A stretch of DNA of 64,000 nt from Corynebacterium phocae (lineage in GTDB: Bacteria; Actinomycetota; Actinomycetes; Mycobacteriales; Mycobacteriaceae). Numbering within the stretch: the stretch's first letter is position 1; the number at the start of each line of letters is the position of its first letter. Position numbers and translations under genes: made by a program. The stretch is taken from contig NZ_VXKJ01000053.1 in the NCBI RefSeq assembly GCF_008693075.1, forward strand, positions 62,001 through 126,000, in the 5' to 3' direction. Shown here piece by piece: positions 17,189 through 26,301 of the stretch. Under the pieces are notes generated by a model. It searched no databases and had not been told where the DNA came from. It worked only from the letters and a program-made list of their open reading frames with translations.

Positions 17189-19267
17189 ATGAGCGCCACC
17201 AAGTTAGTTAAGTCATACATCCAGGGGCAGTGGACTGCACCCAACAATCCGTCCCAGCCGGCTGAGGTCCTAGATTCCAGCACCGGGGAGCTGGTAGCAC
17301 ACGTCAGCGCTGAGGGTCTGAATCTTGAAGGTGCAATCGACTACGCGCGGTCTACCGGTCGCAAGAACCTCCAAAGCCTGACTATCCATGAACGTGCCCT
17401 AAAGATTAAAGAACTGGCCATCTACCTCGATGAGAACAAAAAGACCCTCTACGAACTAGCCGCCCAGGCGGGCGCCAACAAAAGGGATAACTTCCCCGAT
17501 ATTGACGGCGGGATCATCACCATGTTCACCATCTCCTCGAAGGCGCGCCGCGAGCTTCCCAATTCAAAGGTAGTGGTAGACGGCAATACAGAAGTTCTTT
17601 CTGCCGATTCCTCTTTCCTGGGCACCCATATCTACACCTCGATCCCCGGAATCGCGGTGCAAATCAATGCCTTTAACTTCCCGGTATGGGGTGTCCTGGA
17701 GAAGTTTGCTCCCGCTTTTATTGCCGGTGTCCCCACCCTTATCAAACCAGCTACGCCCACCAGCTTTGTCACCGCCGAACTAGTGCGTTTGATGGTTGAA
17801 TCCGGCGTTCTACCGGAGGGCTCAGTGCAGTTCATTGCCGGCTCAGCACGGGACTTGCTAGACCATCTTGACTACCGCGACCACGTAGCCTTCACCGGAT
17901 CTGCGGCCACCGCAGCCAAGCTCAAGTCTCACCCTAACGTTCTTGAGGGAGGAATCCAGTTCAGCGCTGAGGCAGACTCCCTCAACGCCGCGATCCTAGG
18001 ACCCGATGTCACCGCAGACAGCCCTGAGTTCGAACTATTTATCAAAGCAGTTTTCAATGAGATGACCGCCAAAGCCGGCCAGAAATGTACGGCCATTCGC
18101 CGCGCCATTGTCCCCACCGCCATCAAAGACACCGCTATTCAGGCTTTGGCCCAACGTGTGCGGGCAAAAGTAAACGTGGGAGATCCGCGTGATGAATCAG
18201 CCACGATGGGGCCGCTGGTGTCCCGGGAACAACTTGAAGATGTCACCTCCGCAGTCAATACTCTCAAAGCAGCTGGCGGCACGGTGGTTGAAGGTGGTAC
18301 GCCGGACGCAGGGGATAGCAAAGGGGCGTTCTTCCCGCCAACTATCTTGGACTTTGCAGACGCCCGGACACCGGAGGTTCACAAGGTGGAAGCCTTTGGC
18401 CCCGTAGTGTCTTTCCTTGGCTATGACAGCGTGGAAGAATCCGTGGAACTGGCAGCACTTGGCGGGGGATCCCTAGTGGCTTCGGTAGTAACCCACGACG
18501 CAGACGTCGCTGCGGAAATTGGCCGCGGGATAGCTGCTCACCACGGCCGGGTCCATTACCTGGACCGGGTAGACGGCAAAACCTCAACCGGCCACGGCTC
18601 CCCATTGCCTCACCTAGTCCACGGTGGCCCGGGCCGGGCCGGCGGCGGAGAGGAACTAGGCGGCGTACGCGGCATCAAGCACTTTATGCAAAGGACCGCA
18701 GTGCAGGGCAGCCCGGATCACCTCACTGCGGTGACGGGGCAGTGGCACCGGGGGGCAGCCGTAAACTGCGTAACCCGCGCGGACGTTGAGGCCGGCACCG
18801 GCACCCACCCCTTCCGCAAAGACCTCAGCACCCTAAAGATCGGTGACCAGTTCAAGTCCGACTACCGAAAGGTCACGCTAGAGGAAATCACCGCCTTCGC
18901 ACACGAAACTGGCGACACCTTCTACGCGCACACCGATGAAACTGCGGCTACCGCCAATCCTTTCTTCCCCCGCCGGGTAGCTCATGGCTACCTCCTAGTG
19001 TCCTGGGCCGCCGGCCTGTTCGTGGAACCCAACCCGGGTCCGGTCCTGGCTAACTATGGGTTGGAAAATCTGCGTTTCCTCACGCCCGTTACCTACGATG
19101 ATTCGGTACGCGTGGAGCTCACGGCAAAGCGCATTACCCCGCGCGTAACCGATGATTACGGCGAGGTTGCCTGGGATACCGTCCTCTACAACCAAGACGC
19201 TGAGATTGTTGCGACCTACGATGTTCTCACCCTCGTAGAGAAAGTAGATACCACCTACGCTTCCTAA
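17189..19267 (+). CDS. paaZ: Bifunctional oxepin-CoA hydrolase / 3-oxo-5,6-dehydrosuberyl-CoA semialdehyde dehydrogenase
   Basis: A 692-residue two-domain enzyme. The N-terminal aldehyde dehydrogenase has Glu261 (SAEADSLN) and Cys300 (AGQKCTA). The C-terminal MaoC-type hydratase (from about 530) has the [11 protein letters not shown] motif with Asp576 and His581, spaced as in E. coli PaaZ (D561/H566). It opens the oxepin ring and oxidises the resulting aldehyde. All four catalytic positions are intact. The ATG at 17189 follows GAAAGGA. It is the last plus-strand paa gene, followed by a strong terminator. Confidence 0.96.
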   Translation: MSATKLVKSYIQGQWTAPNNPSQPAEVLDSSTGELVAHVSAEGLNLEGAIDYARSTGRKNLQSLTIHERALKIKELAIYLDENKKTLYELAAQAGANKRDNFPDIDGGIITMFTISSKARRELPNSKVVVDGNTEVLSADSSFLGTHIYTSIPGIAVQINAFNFPVWGVLEKFAPAFIAGVPTLIKPATPTSFVTAELVRLMVESGVLPEGSVQFIAGSARDLLDHLDYRDHVAFTGSAATAAKLKSHPNVLEGGIQFSAEADSLNAAILGPDVTADSPEFELFIKAVFNEMTAKAGQKCTAIRRAIVPTAIKDTAIQALAQRVRAKVNVGDPRDESATMGPLVSREQLEDVTSAVNTLKAAGGTVVEGGTPDAGDSKGAFFPPTILDFADARTPEVHKVEAFGPVVSFLGYDSVEESVELAALGGGSLVASVVTHDADVAAEIGRGIAAHHGRVHYLDRVDGKTSTGHGSPLPHLVHGGPGRAGGGEELGGVRGIKHFMQRTAVQGSPDHLTAVTGQWHRGAAVNCVTRADVEAGTGTHPFRKDLSTLKIGDQFKSDYRKVTLEEITAFAHETGDTFYAHTDETAATANPFFPRRVAHGYLLVSWAAGLFVEPNPGPVLANYGLENLRFLTPVTYDDSVRVELTAKRITPRVTDDYGEVAWDTVLYNQDAEIVATYDVLTLVEKVDTTYAS

Positions 19268-19281
19268 ACCTGCCCCACCTA

Positions 19282-19322
19282 CGCCACCACCAACATCCCC
19301 AACCGGAAAGGTGGTGGCGTTT
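19282..19322 (+). terminator. Terminator after paaZ
   Basis: CGCCACCACC (19282-19291) pairs perfectly with GGTGGTGGCG (19310-19319), followed by TTT. Confidence 0.7.
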
Positions 19323-19368
19323 GGCATCTCTCACTAGCATCAAGCCGCCTTTAAACCGTCCCACCCGG

Positions 19369-19407
19369 AGCAAAGAAGAAGTGCCCCTCGTTGGAGAAAG
19401 GGGCACT
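19369..19407 (-). terminator. Terminator of the minus-strand MHS transporter
   Basis: AGTGCCCCT (19380-19388) and AGGGGCACT (19399-19407) form a 9-bp stem. On the minus strand it is followed by TTCTTCTTTG. It lies 28 bp past the transporter stop. Confidence 0.75.
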
Positions 19408-19435
19408 AGAGTTGATCTTCTTAAACGGGAACTTC

Positions 19436-20731
19436 CTAGACGCTTAGGTCACGGTCTTGAATGTCACCCGGAATGGTGGAAACCGCGAGGAACGAGATGG
19501 CGCACAAACCAATTCCGTATAGGGCTATTCCCATGGAGCTCCCCGTGGAGTCGTAGATGAGGGAGGCAATCATTGGTGCGAAGGCTCCGCCAAACACAGC
19601 GCCCAGCGCGTAACCAATAGACGTACCGGACAAACGAACGTGAACCGGGAACATCTCCGCATAAAGCGCAGACTGCGGTGCGTAGGTTGGTCCCTCCAAA
19701 AAGCCCATAGTTGCCACTGCAATACCAAAGAGAACCACGTTGCCGGAGTCAACGAGCATCCAGGCGGGGATTGAGAAAATGATCATGGCAGCGTAGCCCA
19801 GGAGGAATAGACGCTTACGGCCAATTGTGTCAGAGAGCGCGCCAAACAACGGGGTGGCAATCAACCACGCAAGCGCGGCCAAGAGGACCACGGTGAAAGC
19901 CTCATTGCGGGTGTAGCCAACTACCTTGATGCCGTAAGAGATAAAGTACGCAATGACAAAGTATCCCAGCGCGTTATTGCCAATAAAGGTGCCGGCACAC
20001 TTGATTACAGTCCCGGTGTGGTTTTTGAATAGCTCGCTCAGCGGGGCAGTTTCTTTCTTCTTAAGCTGCTGCATCTCCTTGAATGCCGGGGACTCTTCCA
20101 CCATGCGGCGGATCATAAACCCAACGAAGATCAGCACTACGGAAGACAGGAAGGGCACACGCCAGCCCCACTGCTCGAACCCTTCTTTGCCCAGCAATCC
20201 TGAAAGTACCAGCATGAAGACGGTGGCAAGGGCCATACCCAAAGGCACGCCAATCTGCGGGAAGGATCCAAAGAATCCACGACGGCCCGGGGGAGCGTGC
20301 TCTACCGCCAGCATTGCGGCACCACCCCATTCGCCGCCTGCGGAAAGCCCCTGGAGGATGCGCAGGAAAATCAGCAGTACGGGTGCCAAGACTCCAATAG
20401 TCTCGTAGGTGGGCAGCAGGCCAATGAGCATGGTAGCCGTTCCCATTCCCAACAGTGTGACAACAAGGACGGGCTTGCGGCCCATCTTGTCCCCAAGGTG
20501 CCCGGCAATGACGGCACCCAATGGGCGGAAAAGGAAGGAGATGCCCAGGGAGGCCCAGGAAATAGTCTGACCCAACGTAGGGTTGTCTTTCCCTAGCGGC
20601 TCGAAGAATTGTGCGGCGAAGATCAAACCCGCCGCCTGTGCATAGATAAAGAAATCAAACCACTCGATTGTGGTTCCTACCATTGATCCGCCCAGCACCT
20701 TCCGGTGTTCGGCGGTTAGGGTTTGCGCCAT
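19436..20731 (-). CDS. MHS-family MFS transporter
   Basis: A 431-residue, about twelve-segment symporter of the same MHS branch as the gene at 2130-3512. It shares the VGTTIEWFDFFIYAQ start, GHLGDKMGRKPVL, LSAGGEWGGAAMLAVEH and late QSALYAEMFPVHVR motifs. It lies directly after the paa cluster, so phenylacetate or related aromatic acid uptake is plausible (inference). No operator matching the PaaR sites lies upstream; instead there is a separate palindrome at 20776-20796. Confidence 0.85.
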   Translation of the reverse strand: MAQTLTAEHRKVLGGSMVGTTIEWFDFFIYAQAAGLIFAAQFFEPLGKDNPTLGQTISWASLGISFLFRPLGAVIAGHLGDKMGRKPVLVVTLLGMGTATMLIGLLPTYETIGVLAPVLLIFLRILQGLSAGGEWGGAAMLAVEHAPPGRRGFFGSFPQIGVPLGMALATVFMLVLSGLLGKEGFEQWGWRVPFLSSVVLIFVGFMIRRMVEESPAFKEMQQLKKKETAPLSELFKNHTGTVIKCAGTFIGNNALGYFVIAYFISYGIKVVGYTRNEAFTVVLLAALAWLIATPLFGALSDTIGRKRLFLLGYAAMIIFSIPAWMLVDSGNVVLFGIAVATMGFLEGPTYAPQSALYAEMFPVHVRLSGTSIGYALGAVFGGAFAPMIASLIYDSTGSSMGIALYGIGLCAISFLAVSTIPGDIQDRDLSV

Positions 20732-20775
20732 AAACCGTCACTCCATTCAAAGCTGTCTTAATGTGTTCTGAATCT

Positions 20776-20796
20776 CATACAATACAGTGTTGTATG
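20776..20796. promoter_or_regulatory. Palindrome upstream of the MHS transporter, candidate operator
   Basis: CATACAA and TTGTATG are perfect inverted 7-bp arms separated by 7 bp. It lies 45 bp upstream of the transporter start codon, where a repressor would act. The binding protein is unknown and the arms differ from the PaaR operators. Confidence 0.5.
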
Positions 20797-20906
20797 CCCC
20801 GACACACTCGAACTGGCGACATTGGTCACACTTTTTCACCACCTCCCCCCGGATGTGAGCATAGTGTTAACGGTTCACAAGGATCGCCGCGAAGAAACAC
20901 CAGAAA

Positions 20907-20949
20907 ACGCGAAACAGGCGCGGCACCCGGTGCTCCGGGGCCACGCCTG
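20907..20949 (-). terminator. Terminator of the DAACS symporter gene
   Basis: CAGGCG (20915-20920) pairs with CGCCTG (20944-20949), with further GC pairs inside. On the minus strand the next bases are TTTCGCGTTTT. Confidence 0.65.
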
Positions 20950-20977
20950 TAGAAACCTAAGTAAGGCGAAAGGTGAA

Positions 20978-22195
20978 TTACTTAGCCAAATCCTGCGCAG
21001 AGGAAACCTCTTCGAGGTCCTCAATCTTGTTGCGGGCCAGCTTGTCAACGATCATGGCAATCGCGCCATCACCGGTGACGTTGGCGGCGGTACCAACGGA
21101 GTCAATGGCAATGTAGGCAGCAATCATCAGTGCCACCATGGAGTCGTCGAAGCCCATGTTGGACTGCAGCAGGCCAACGGCCACCATAACTGCGCCACCC
21201 GGTACGCCAGGTGCGGCGACCATCATGATGCCCAGCAGGAGGATAAAGCCAAGGGCTGCACCGAAGGAGGAATCCGCACCGGTCAAGTAAACCAACGCAA
21301 ACGCGTAGAGGGTCAACTTCATCATGGAGCCAGAAAGGTGGATGGTAGCGCACAACGGAATAACAAAGCCGGCTACGGGCTTGGAGATTCCGTTCTTTAG
21401 GGCCGCGTCCAAAGTGACCGGGATGGTAGCGGCAGAAGATGAGGTACCCAGGGCCGTGAAGTAGGCGGGCGCCATGGTCTTCAGCGCCTTGAAGGGGTTG
21501 CGTCCGGAAATGGCTCCGGCAATGAGATACTGGGCAAACAGGTAGACCAGGGTCATAACTACTGCCAAGATGAGTACCTTAGTGAAGGCCACTAGGACGT
21601 CGCCGATGTTGCCGTTCATTCCCAGGGTCAAGAACATGCCAAAGATGTAGATGGGCAGCAGCGGGATAACAAAGCCCCAGATCACCTTGATTACTACAGC
21701 CTCAAACTCTTTGGTCAGGCCGTAGAGGTGATCGGATTTGACCGTGGTCATGGCAACGCCCACGCAGAAGGAAAGCAGCAGTGCCGTCATCACCGGAAAT
21801 GGCGCGGGCATCTCCACACTAAAATACGGCGCCAGGGAACCTTCATCAATATCGGCAATGCCGGTGTCCAGAGTCTGGTTGGCCAGCAGGATGGGATAGA
21901 AGGCTATGGAGATGAAGTAGGCAATGAGCCCGGAGACAATTGTGGATCCGTACGCAATACCGGCGGTAATGCCCAACCACTTGCCGGCGCCCTTACCCAG
22001 GCCGGCAATGGCCGGAGCGACCAAGGCAAAGATCAACACTGGAATGAAGAAGCCCAGGAAACCGCTGAACAAGCCGTTGAAGGTTGCTACTGCGCGGCCC
22101 AGCCACTCAGGGGCAAAGAAGCTGACAATGATGCCAAGGATGATGGCAATGACAATCTTTATAAGCAGATTATCGGAGAGGGATTTGAGGTTCAT
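20978..22195 (-). CDS. Dicarboxylate/amino acid:cation symporter (DAACS family)
   Basis: A 405-residue GltP/SstT-type symporter. The reentrant-loop serine motif TSSSAATIPVTL and the C-terminal IDSVGTAANVTGDGAIAMIVD (Asn and Asp ligand positions) are conserved. About eight membrane helices are visible. Members import glutamate, aspartate, serine or C4-dicarboxylates with Na+ or H+. It is transcribed alone, with a clear terminator. A role linked to the nearby paa genes is not shown by the sequence. Confidence 0.9.
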   Translation of the reverse strand: MNLKSLSDNLLIKIVIAIILGIIVSFFAPEWLGRAVATFNGLFSGFLGFFIPVLIFALVAPAIAGLGKGAGKWLGITAGIAYGSTIVSGLIAYFISIAFYPILLANQTLDTGIADIDEGSLAPYFSVEMPAPFPVMTALLLSFCVGVAMTTVKSDHLYGLTKEFEAVVIKVIWGFVIPLLPIYIFGMFLTLGMNGNIGDVLVAFTKVLILAVVMTLVYLFAQYLIAGAISGRNPFKALKTMAPAYFTALGTSSSAATIPVTLDAALKNGISKPVAGFVIPLCATIHLSGSMMKLTLYAFALVYLTGADSSFGAALGFILLLGIMMVAAPGVPGGAVMVAVGLLQSNMGFDDSMVALMIAAYIAIDSVGTAANVTGDGAIAMIVDKLARNKIEDLEEVSSAQDLAK

Positions 22196-22786
22196 AGATA
22201 CGTCATTTCATTAGCGAGAGAAATCTGATGGGCCAACCAGACGGAAAACCACACGAACAGAAAATACCTGTCGGTCGACTTAATGGATAACTTTACCGCA
22301 CGGTGACATAAAAATGAACCACGAAACTTGACACTGAAAATCACAAAACTTCCCGATGCCACTGGCTCGCGCGCCAAAACACAGTGGCGGAACCATTTTG
22401 GCACCCAACCTTTCGAATCCAGGCAGAAAGCGCACCTTAGCGGATTCAGGCCAGGCATTCACTGAAGGCCCTCGGTGACCCCTCGGTTGATCCCTTGCTT
22501 TGGTCAAGGAAATCATCACAGCGGCGGTTATATTGTGATTTCAAACCTAATGTTTATCCCAAAAGACCAGTTTAAAGGCACTTTAGGATTTTCGTTCCGG
22601 AGTGTATTTGACTGAAACTCACGTCAAACAGGTATATTTTTAGAGAGAATAAGAAATAGCGGGCGTTTCTTCTTTTCTTTTGCCTTGTGCCCTGACGCGA
22701 AGAGTTCTGCAACGAGACAGACACCCCATCCAACTTCCCCCAAGTTGATTTGCCCATCCCTACTTACCTTTGCAAAGGACACCCAG
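22196..22786. other. AT-rich intergenic region before the first surface-protein gene
   Basis: This 591-bp stretch holds the promoter side of the DAACS gene, about 400 bp with no supported gene, and the leader of the first surface-protein gene. The last ~166 bp (from 22621) are closely repeated before the second copy (from 24577). A TTGACT (22608-22613) and a conserved TATATT (22633-22638) could form a promoter with a long 19-bp spacer. Confidence 0.6.
22621..22786 (+). repeat. Conserved leader, copy 1
   Basis: It aligns with 24577-24743. Shared blocks include GGTATATTTT, AATAAGAAAT, GCGGGCGTTTCTT and then about 120 near-identical bases up to the start codon. It appears to be part of the unit duplicated with the gene. 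AAAGGA, 7 nt before the ATG, is the ribosome-binding site. Confidence 0.85.
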
Positions 22787-24385
22787 ATGACTCGCATCAA
22801 ACCCCTGGCCACCATATTGGCCGGGGCACTAATCACGACTTCCCTAACTCCGGTAGCTGCCAACGCCGCAACCCTAACTAAGAATGGGAATGGGACCTGC
22901 CAGGTCAAGCTCACTGAACAGGAACAGAACGACATAGATACGGCGATCACCAATCGAGCACCAGATTTGGAATACGCTGGTTTGTTCAAAATCGATGGGA
23001 TTTATCCAATTCTGGCCGAGTACGATGAAGGCCTGAAGAACAATCAACTTCAGTTTGAGAAGACCTTCGCCCCCGCATTGATGTGGGAAGCCGCCCAAGT
23101 GGATCCTATGAAATTTGATGACTCAAAGGACACTCTGAAAATCAGTAACCCCGCACCTGTGGAACTAACTGAGTTCCTGGACAGCCTGAAGCCGTTGTAC
23201 CCCTTCGTGGAAAAGACGGTTGGTAAAGAATCACTAGATGAATTTCGTAGATTCAACAACCGAGCCGGTCTCTACGGAATGGTTCCCGAAATCACTTCAC
23301 TAACGGAAGACCAGATAAAAGCGCTGGTAGCGCTTACCTACATAAAAATCGTAAGGGGCATAGATAGCCGGGCCAAGGATCTTCCCACTGAGGTTTTCGC
23401 CAATAGCACTGGCACCCAGAGTTACTTTCCGAATCAACGGGCAGGATGGAGTGGCTTCGATCCAAACGGCCACATCAGTACCGGCCTAGAGAAATTCAAC
23501 GACCACCTTCCAAGCTTCAGCGTGGGCTACCAACGTGTTCTTGCCCAGGCTTGCAGGGAAGGTTCGATGGAATTTGAGATCCCTAAAATCGTAGATCCTG
23601 TGATTGTACAGCGCGAGCACTCCACCGAGATCACCATACCGAGCACGCCACCGGAAATGCCGCCCCTCCCACCGGTGCCGCCAGTCAAGCCAAGCGAGGT
23701 GGTTCCAACCACAACGACGAGCAGTGCGGCTCCCACGACCTCGGCAAAGCCAAGCAAACCTGCCCCAACGACGTCAACCAGCAAGCCAAGCAAGCCTGCG
23801 CCAACCACCTCCAGCAGCAAGCCAAGCAAGCCGACTCCAACCACGACCTCGGCAAAGCCAAACAAGCCTGCGCCAACGACGTCAACCAGCAAGCCGAGCA
23901 AACCCAGCAAGCCAACTCCAACCACAACCACCCGCAAGCCGAGCAAACCCAGCAAGCCAACTCCAACCACAACCACCCGCAAGCCAAGCAAACCCAGCAA
24001 GCCAACTCCAACCACAACCACCCGCAAGCCAAGCAAACCCAGCAAGCCAACTCCAACCACAACCACCCGCAAGCCAAGCAAGCCGACTCCAACCACGACC
24101 TCGGCAAAGCCAAACAAGCCTGCGCCAACGACGTCAACCAGCAAGCCAAGCAAACCAAGCAAGCCTGCGCCAACGACGTCAACCAGCAAGCCAAGCAAAC
24201 CGACTCCAACCACGACCTCGGCAAAGCCGAGCAAACCAAGCAAGCCAACCGAAGCAAAACCAAGTACTGGTCTTGATACGGGAGCGATCGTAGGTATCGT
24301 CATTGCGGTTCTCGCAGCCCTTGGCGGAATTGGAGCTGCGCTACTGCAGTTCGTCCCTAACCTGCGTCACCTCATCCGTTTCTAA
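22787..24385 (+). CDS. Secreted, membrane-anchored protein with Lys-Pro-Ser-Thr repeat stalk (copy 1)
   Basis: A 532-residue protein of unknown function. A signal peptide (about 1-30) ends in VAANAATL. A helical domain follows (about 30-275) with one Cys near its start (GTCQVKLT) and one near its end (AQACREG), possibly a disulfide. Then comes a long low-complexity stalk of KPSKP and PTTT units, a hydrophobic segment (TGAIVGIVIAVLAALGGIGA) and a short basic tail (LRHLIRF). There is no LPXTG motif, so it is probably a single-pass envelope protein with the folded domain outside. The Thr/Ser/Pro stalk is a typical O-mannosylation target (inference). The ATG at 22787 was chosen for the signal peptide and AAAGGA. 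It is paired with a tandem paralogue. Confidence 0.8.
   Translation: MTRIKPLATILAGALITTSLTPVAANAATLTKNGNGTCQVKLTEQEQNDIDTAITNRAPDLEYAGLFKIDGIYPILAEYDEGLKNNQLQFEKTFAPALMWEAAQVDPMKFDDSKDTLKISNPAPVELTEFLDSLKPLYPFVEKTVGKESLDEFRRFNNRAGLYGMVPEITSLTEDQIKALVALTYIKIVRGIDSRAKDLPTEVFANSTGTQSYFPNQRAGWSGFDPNGHISTGLEKFNDHLPSFSVGYQRVLAQACREGSMEFEIPKIVDPVIVQREHSTEITIPSTPPEMPPLPPVPPVKPSEVVPTTTTSSAAPTTSAKPSKPAPTTSTSKPSKPAPTTSSSKPSKPTPTTTSAKPNKPAPTTSTSKPSKPSKPTPTTTTRKPSKPSKPTPTTTTRKPSKPSKPTPTTTTRKPSKPSKPTPTTTTRKPSKPTPTTTSAKPNKPAPTTSTSKPSKPSKPAPTTSTSKPSKPTPTTTSAKPSKPSKPTEAKPSTGLDTGAIVGIVIAVLAALGGIGAALLQFVPNLRHLIRF
23891..24070 (+). repeat. Four tandem 45-bp repeats in the stalk of copy 1
   Basis: Four nearly identical 45-bp units starting at 23891, 23936, 23981 and 24026 each encode KPSKPSKPTPTTTTR. 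The unit is a multiple of three, so slippage would change stalk length without breaking the frame. Other KPSKP units flank the array. Confidence 0.9.
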
Positions 24386-24743
24386 AAACCAACTTGCGAG
24401 ATCAAACTCTCACCAGAGCACGAAAGTAGAGACAGATAACGTCCCGCCACCTTATCAACTGGAAAAATACCTGGTAAACAAAATAAATCAGCAACCGCTG
24501 TGTAGCGATCAACTCAGTGAAGATCGCCCGGTTATAAAGCTGAGGGAAACTCCCCAATTCCCCGTTTACCGAAAGCACGTTAGCAATAGGTATATTTTCC
24601 AAGGAATAAGAAATGGCGGGCGTTTCTTATTTTCTATTGCCTTGTGCCCTGACGCGAAGAGTTCTGCAACGAGACAGACACCCCATCCAACTTCCCCCAA
24701 GTTGATTTGCCCATCCCTACTTACCTTTGCAAAGGACACCCAG
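24386..24743 (+). other. Intergenic region between the paired surface-protein genes
   Basis: This 358-bp stretch has no gene. The first ~190 bp are AT-rich and unlike the region before copy 1. The rest (24577-24743) repeats the leader of copy 1, including TATATT at 24591-24596 and the same ribosome-binding site. No terminator hairpin is evident after copy 1, so read-through is possible. Confidence 0.65.
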
Positions 24744-26147
24744 ATGACTCGCATCAAATCCCTGGCCACCATATTGGCCGGGGCACTAATCACGACTTCC
24801 CTAACTCCGGTAGCTGCCAACGCCGCAACCCTGACAGCGAAGGGGAATGGCACCTGCGAAATATCACTTACCGAAATGGATATAGTGCAAATTGATGTAG
24901 CAATTAACAACCGGGTACCAGATCTCGAATACAAGGGCTTGTTTAAAATTGACAGGCTTTATCCTGTTCTGGCCAATTACGACGAAGATTTGAAGAGGAA
25001 TCAAACCAAGTTCAAGGAGTCTTTTAGGGCTGCTTTAGAATGGGAACAAACACAGATCTATGCGCCAGGATTTAATGTCTCAACAGACACACTCAAAATC
25101 AACAAACCTGCCCCTGTAGAGCTGACAGCCTTCCTGGATAGCCTGGAACCGTTGTACCCATTCCTGGAAAAGACCGTAGGCAAAGAATCGCTAAATAAGT
25201 ACCGCAATTTCAAGTCCCAAGCAGATTTCTACGGCGACGTTTCCATTATCGAGTCTCTCACCGAAGAACAGAAAAAGGCACTGGTAGCGCTGACCTACCT
25301 CAAGGACGTAAGGAACCTTGACAGCCGGGCTGAAAACCTTCCTACTCAGGTGTCTGCAAATGACACCACCCCCTCGACGTACTTTGCCAAACAACGCCAA
25401 GTTTTGAGGACCTACGATCCTTACGGCCACATCGTGACCGGCTTTGAGAAACTCAATGACCAACTTCCCAGTTTTAACGTGGGTTACCAGCGCGTTTTCG
25501 CACAGGCATGCAAGGCAGGCCAGACAGAATTTGAAATTCCTAAAATTGTAGATTCCGTGGTTGTCCAACTTGAAAACCGCACAGACATCATCCTCCCCAG
25601 CACCGCTCCAGAAATGCCGCCGGCTCCGCTAGTTCCACCAATCAAACCAAGCGACACCGTTCCAACCACAACAACCAGCAGTGCGGCTCCCACGACGTCA
25701 AGTAGCAAGCCCAGCAAGCCTGCGGCAACCACGACCTCGGCAAAGCCAAGCAAGCCTGCTCCAACCACCTCCAGCAGCAAGCCAAGCAAGCCAAGCAAGC
25801 CCGCTCCAACCACCTCCAGCAGCAAGCCAAGCAAGCCCGGCAAGCCTGCGCCAACGACGTCTACCAGCAAACCCAGCAAGCCTGCTCCAACCACCTCCAG
25901 CAGCAAGCCAAGCAAGCCAAACAAGCCTGCGCCAACGACGTCAACCAGCAAGCCCAGCAAGCCAGTACCAACCACGACCTCGGCAAAGCCCAGCAAACCA
26001 AGCAAGCCAACCGAAGCAAAGCCAAGTACTGGCCTTGATACGGGAGCTATCATAGGCATCGTCATTGCGGTGCTCGCAGCCCTTGGCGGAATTGGAGCTG
26101 CGCTACTGCAGTTCGTCCCTAACCTGCGTCACATGCTCCGCTTCTAG
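24744..26147 (+). CDS. Secreted, membrane-anchored protein with Lys-Pro-Ser-Thr repeat stalk (copy 2)
   Basis: A 467-residue paralogue of the preceding gene. The signal peptide differs at one residue (MTRIKSLATI versus MTRIKPLATI), and the last ~45 residues are almost identical. The extracellular domain (about 30-275) is clearly related but diverged; it keeps both cysteines (GTCEISLT, AQACKAG), the AFLDSLEPLYPFLEKTVGKE block and the LPSFNVGYQRV block. The stalk is shorter and uses more SSSKPSKP units. Conserved ends with a diverged middle suggest duplication followed by selection on the outer domain or gene conversion at the ends (inference). Function unknown. Confidence 0.8.
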   Translation: MTRIKSLATILAGALITTSLTPVAANAATLTAKGNGTCEISLTEMDIVQIDVAINNRVPDLEYKGLFKIDRLYPVLANYDEDLKRNQTKFKESFRAALEWEQTQIYAPGFNVSTDTLKINKPAPVELTAFLDSLEPLYPFLEKTVGKESLNKYRNFKSQADFYGDVSIIESLTEEQKKALVALTYLKDVRNLDSRAENLPTQVSANDTTPSTYFAKQRQVLRTYDPYGHIVTGFEKLNDQLPSFNVGYQRVFAQACKAGQTEFEIPKIVDSVVVQLENRTDIILPSTAPEMPPAPLVPPIKPSDTVPTTTTSSAAPTTSSSKPSKPAATTTSAKPSKPAPTTSSSKPSKPSKPAPTTSSSKPSKPGKPAPTTSTSKPSKPAPTTSSSKPSKPNKPAPTTSTSKPSKPVPTTTSAKPSKPSKPTEAKPSTGLDTGAIIGIVIAVLAALGGIGAALLQFVPNLRHMLRF

Positions 26148-26159
26148 GAAGCCATCAAC

Positions 26160-26202
26160 AAGCTGCCGTTCCAGCCCCCTGCGGGCTGGGGCGGCAGCTT
26201 TC
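26160..26202 (+). terminator. Terminator after the second surface-protein gene
   Basis: AAGCTGCCG pairs with CGGCAGCTT, with an inner CAGCCCC/GGGCTG stem, then TTTCTC. It lies 12 bp past the stop. Confidence 0.85.
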
Positions 26203-26301
26203 TCATACCCAGCGGTGTGAGCTCCCGCAACGGGAAAAATTCCCCCAATACCCCGCTTGGCTAATTAACCGGCGTGCACCCAGCGGGCTAAACTAAAACA
26301 C

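Noticed and set aside
20822..21400. 192-codon plus-strand frame opposite the DAACS gene
   Set aside because: Antisense to well-conserved symporter motifs.
22192..22458. 88-codon minus-strand frame upstream of the DAACS gene
   Set aside because: It overlaps the DAACS start region, has no domain and an AT-rich non-coding look.
23527..24303. Long minus-strand frame (Val/Gly/Leu-rich) opposite the first stalk gene
   Set aside because: It is the mirror of the KPSKP repeat codons; the plus strand has a signal peptide, ribosome-binding site and anchor.
23700..26010. CRISPR-like repetition
   Set aside because: The repeats are codon-based protein repeats without unique spacers; no cas genes in the window.
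25484..26065. Long minus-strand frame opposite the second stalk gene
   Set aside because: Same repeat artefact as in the first copy.
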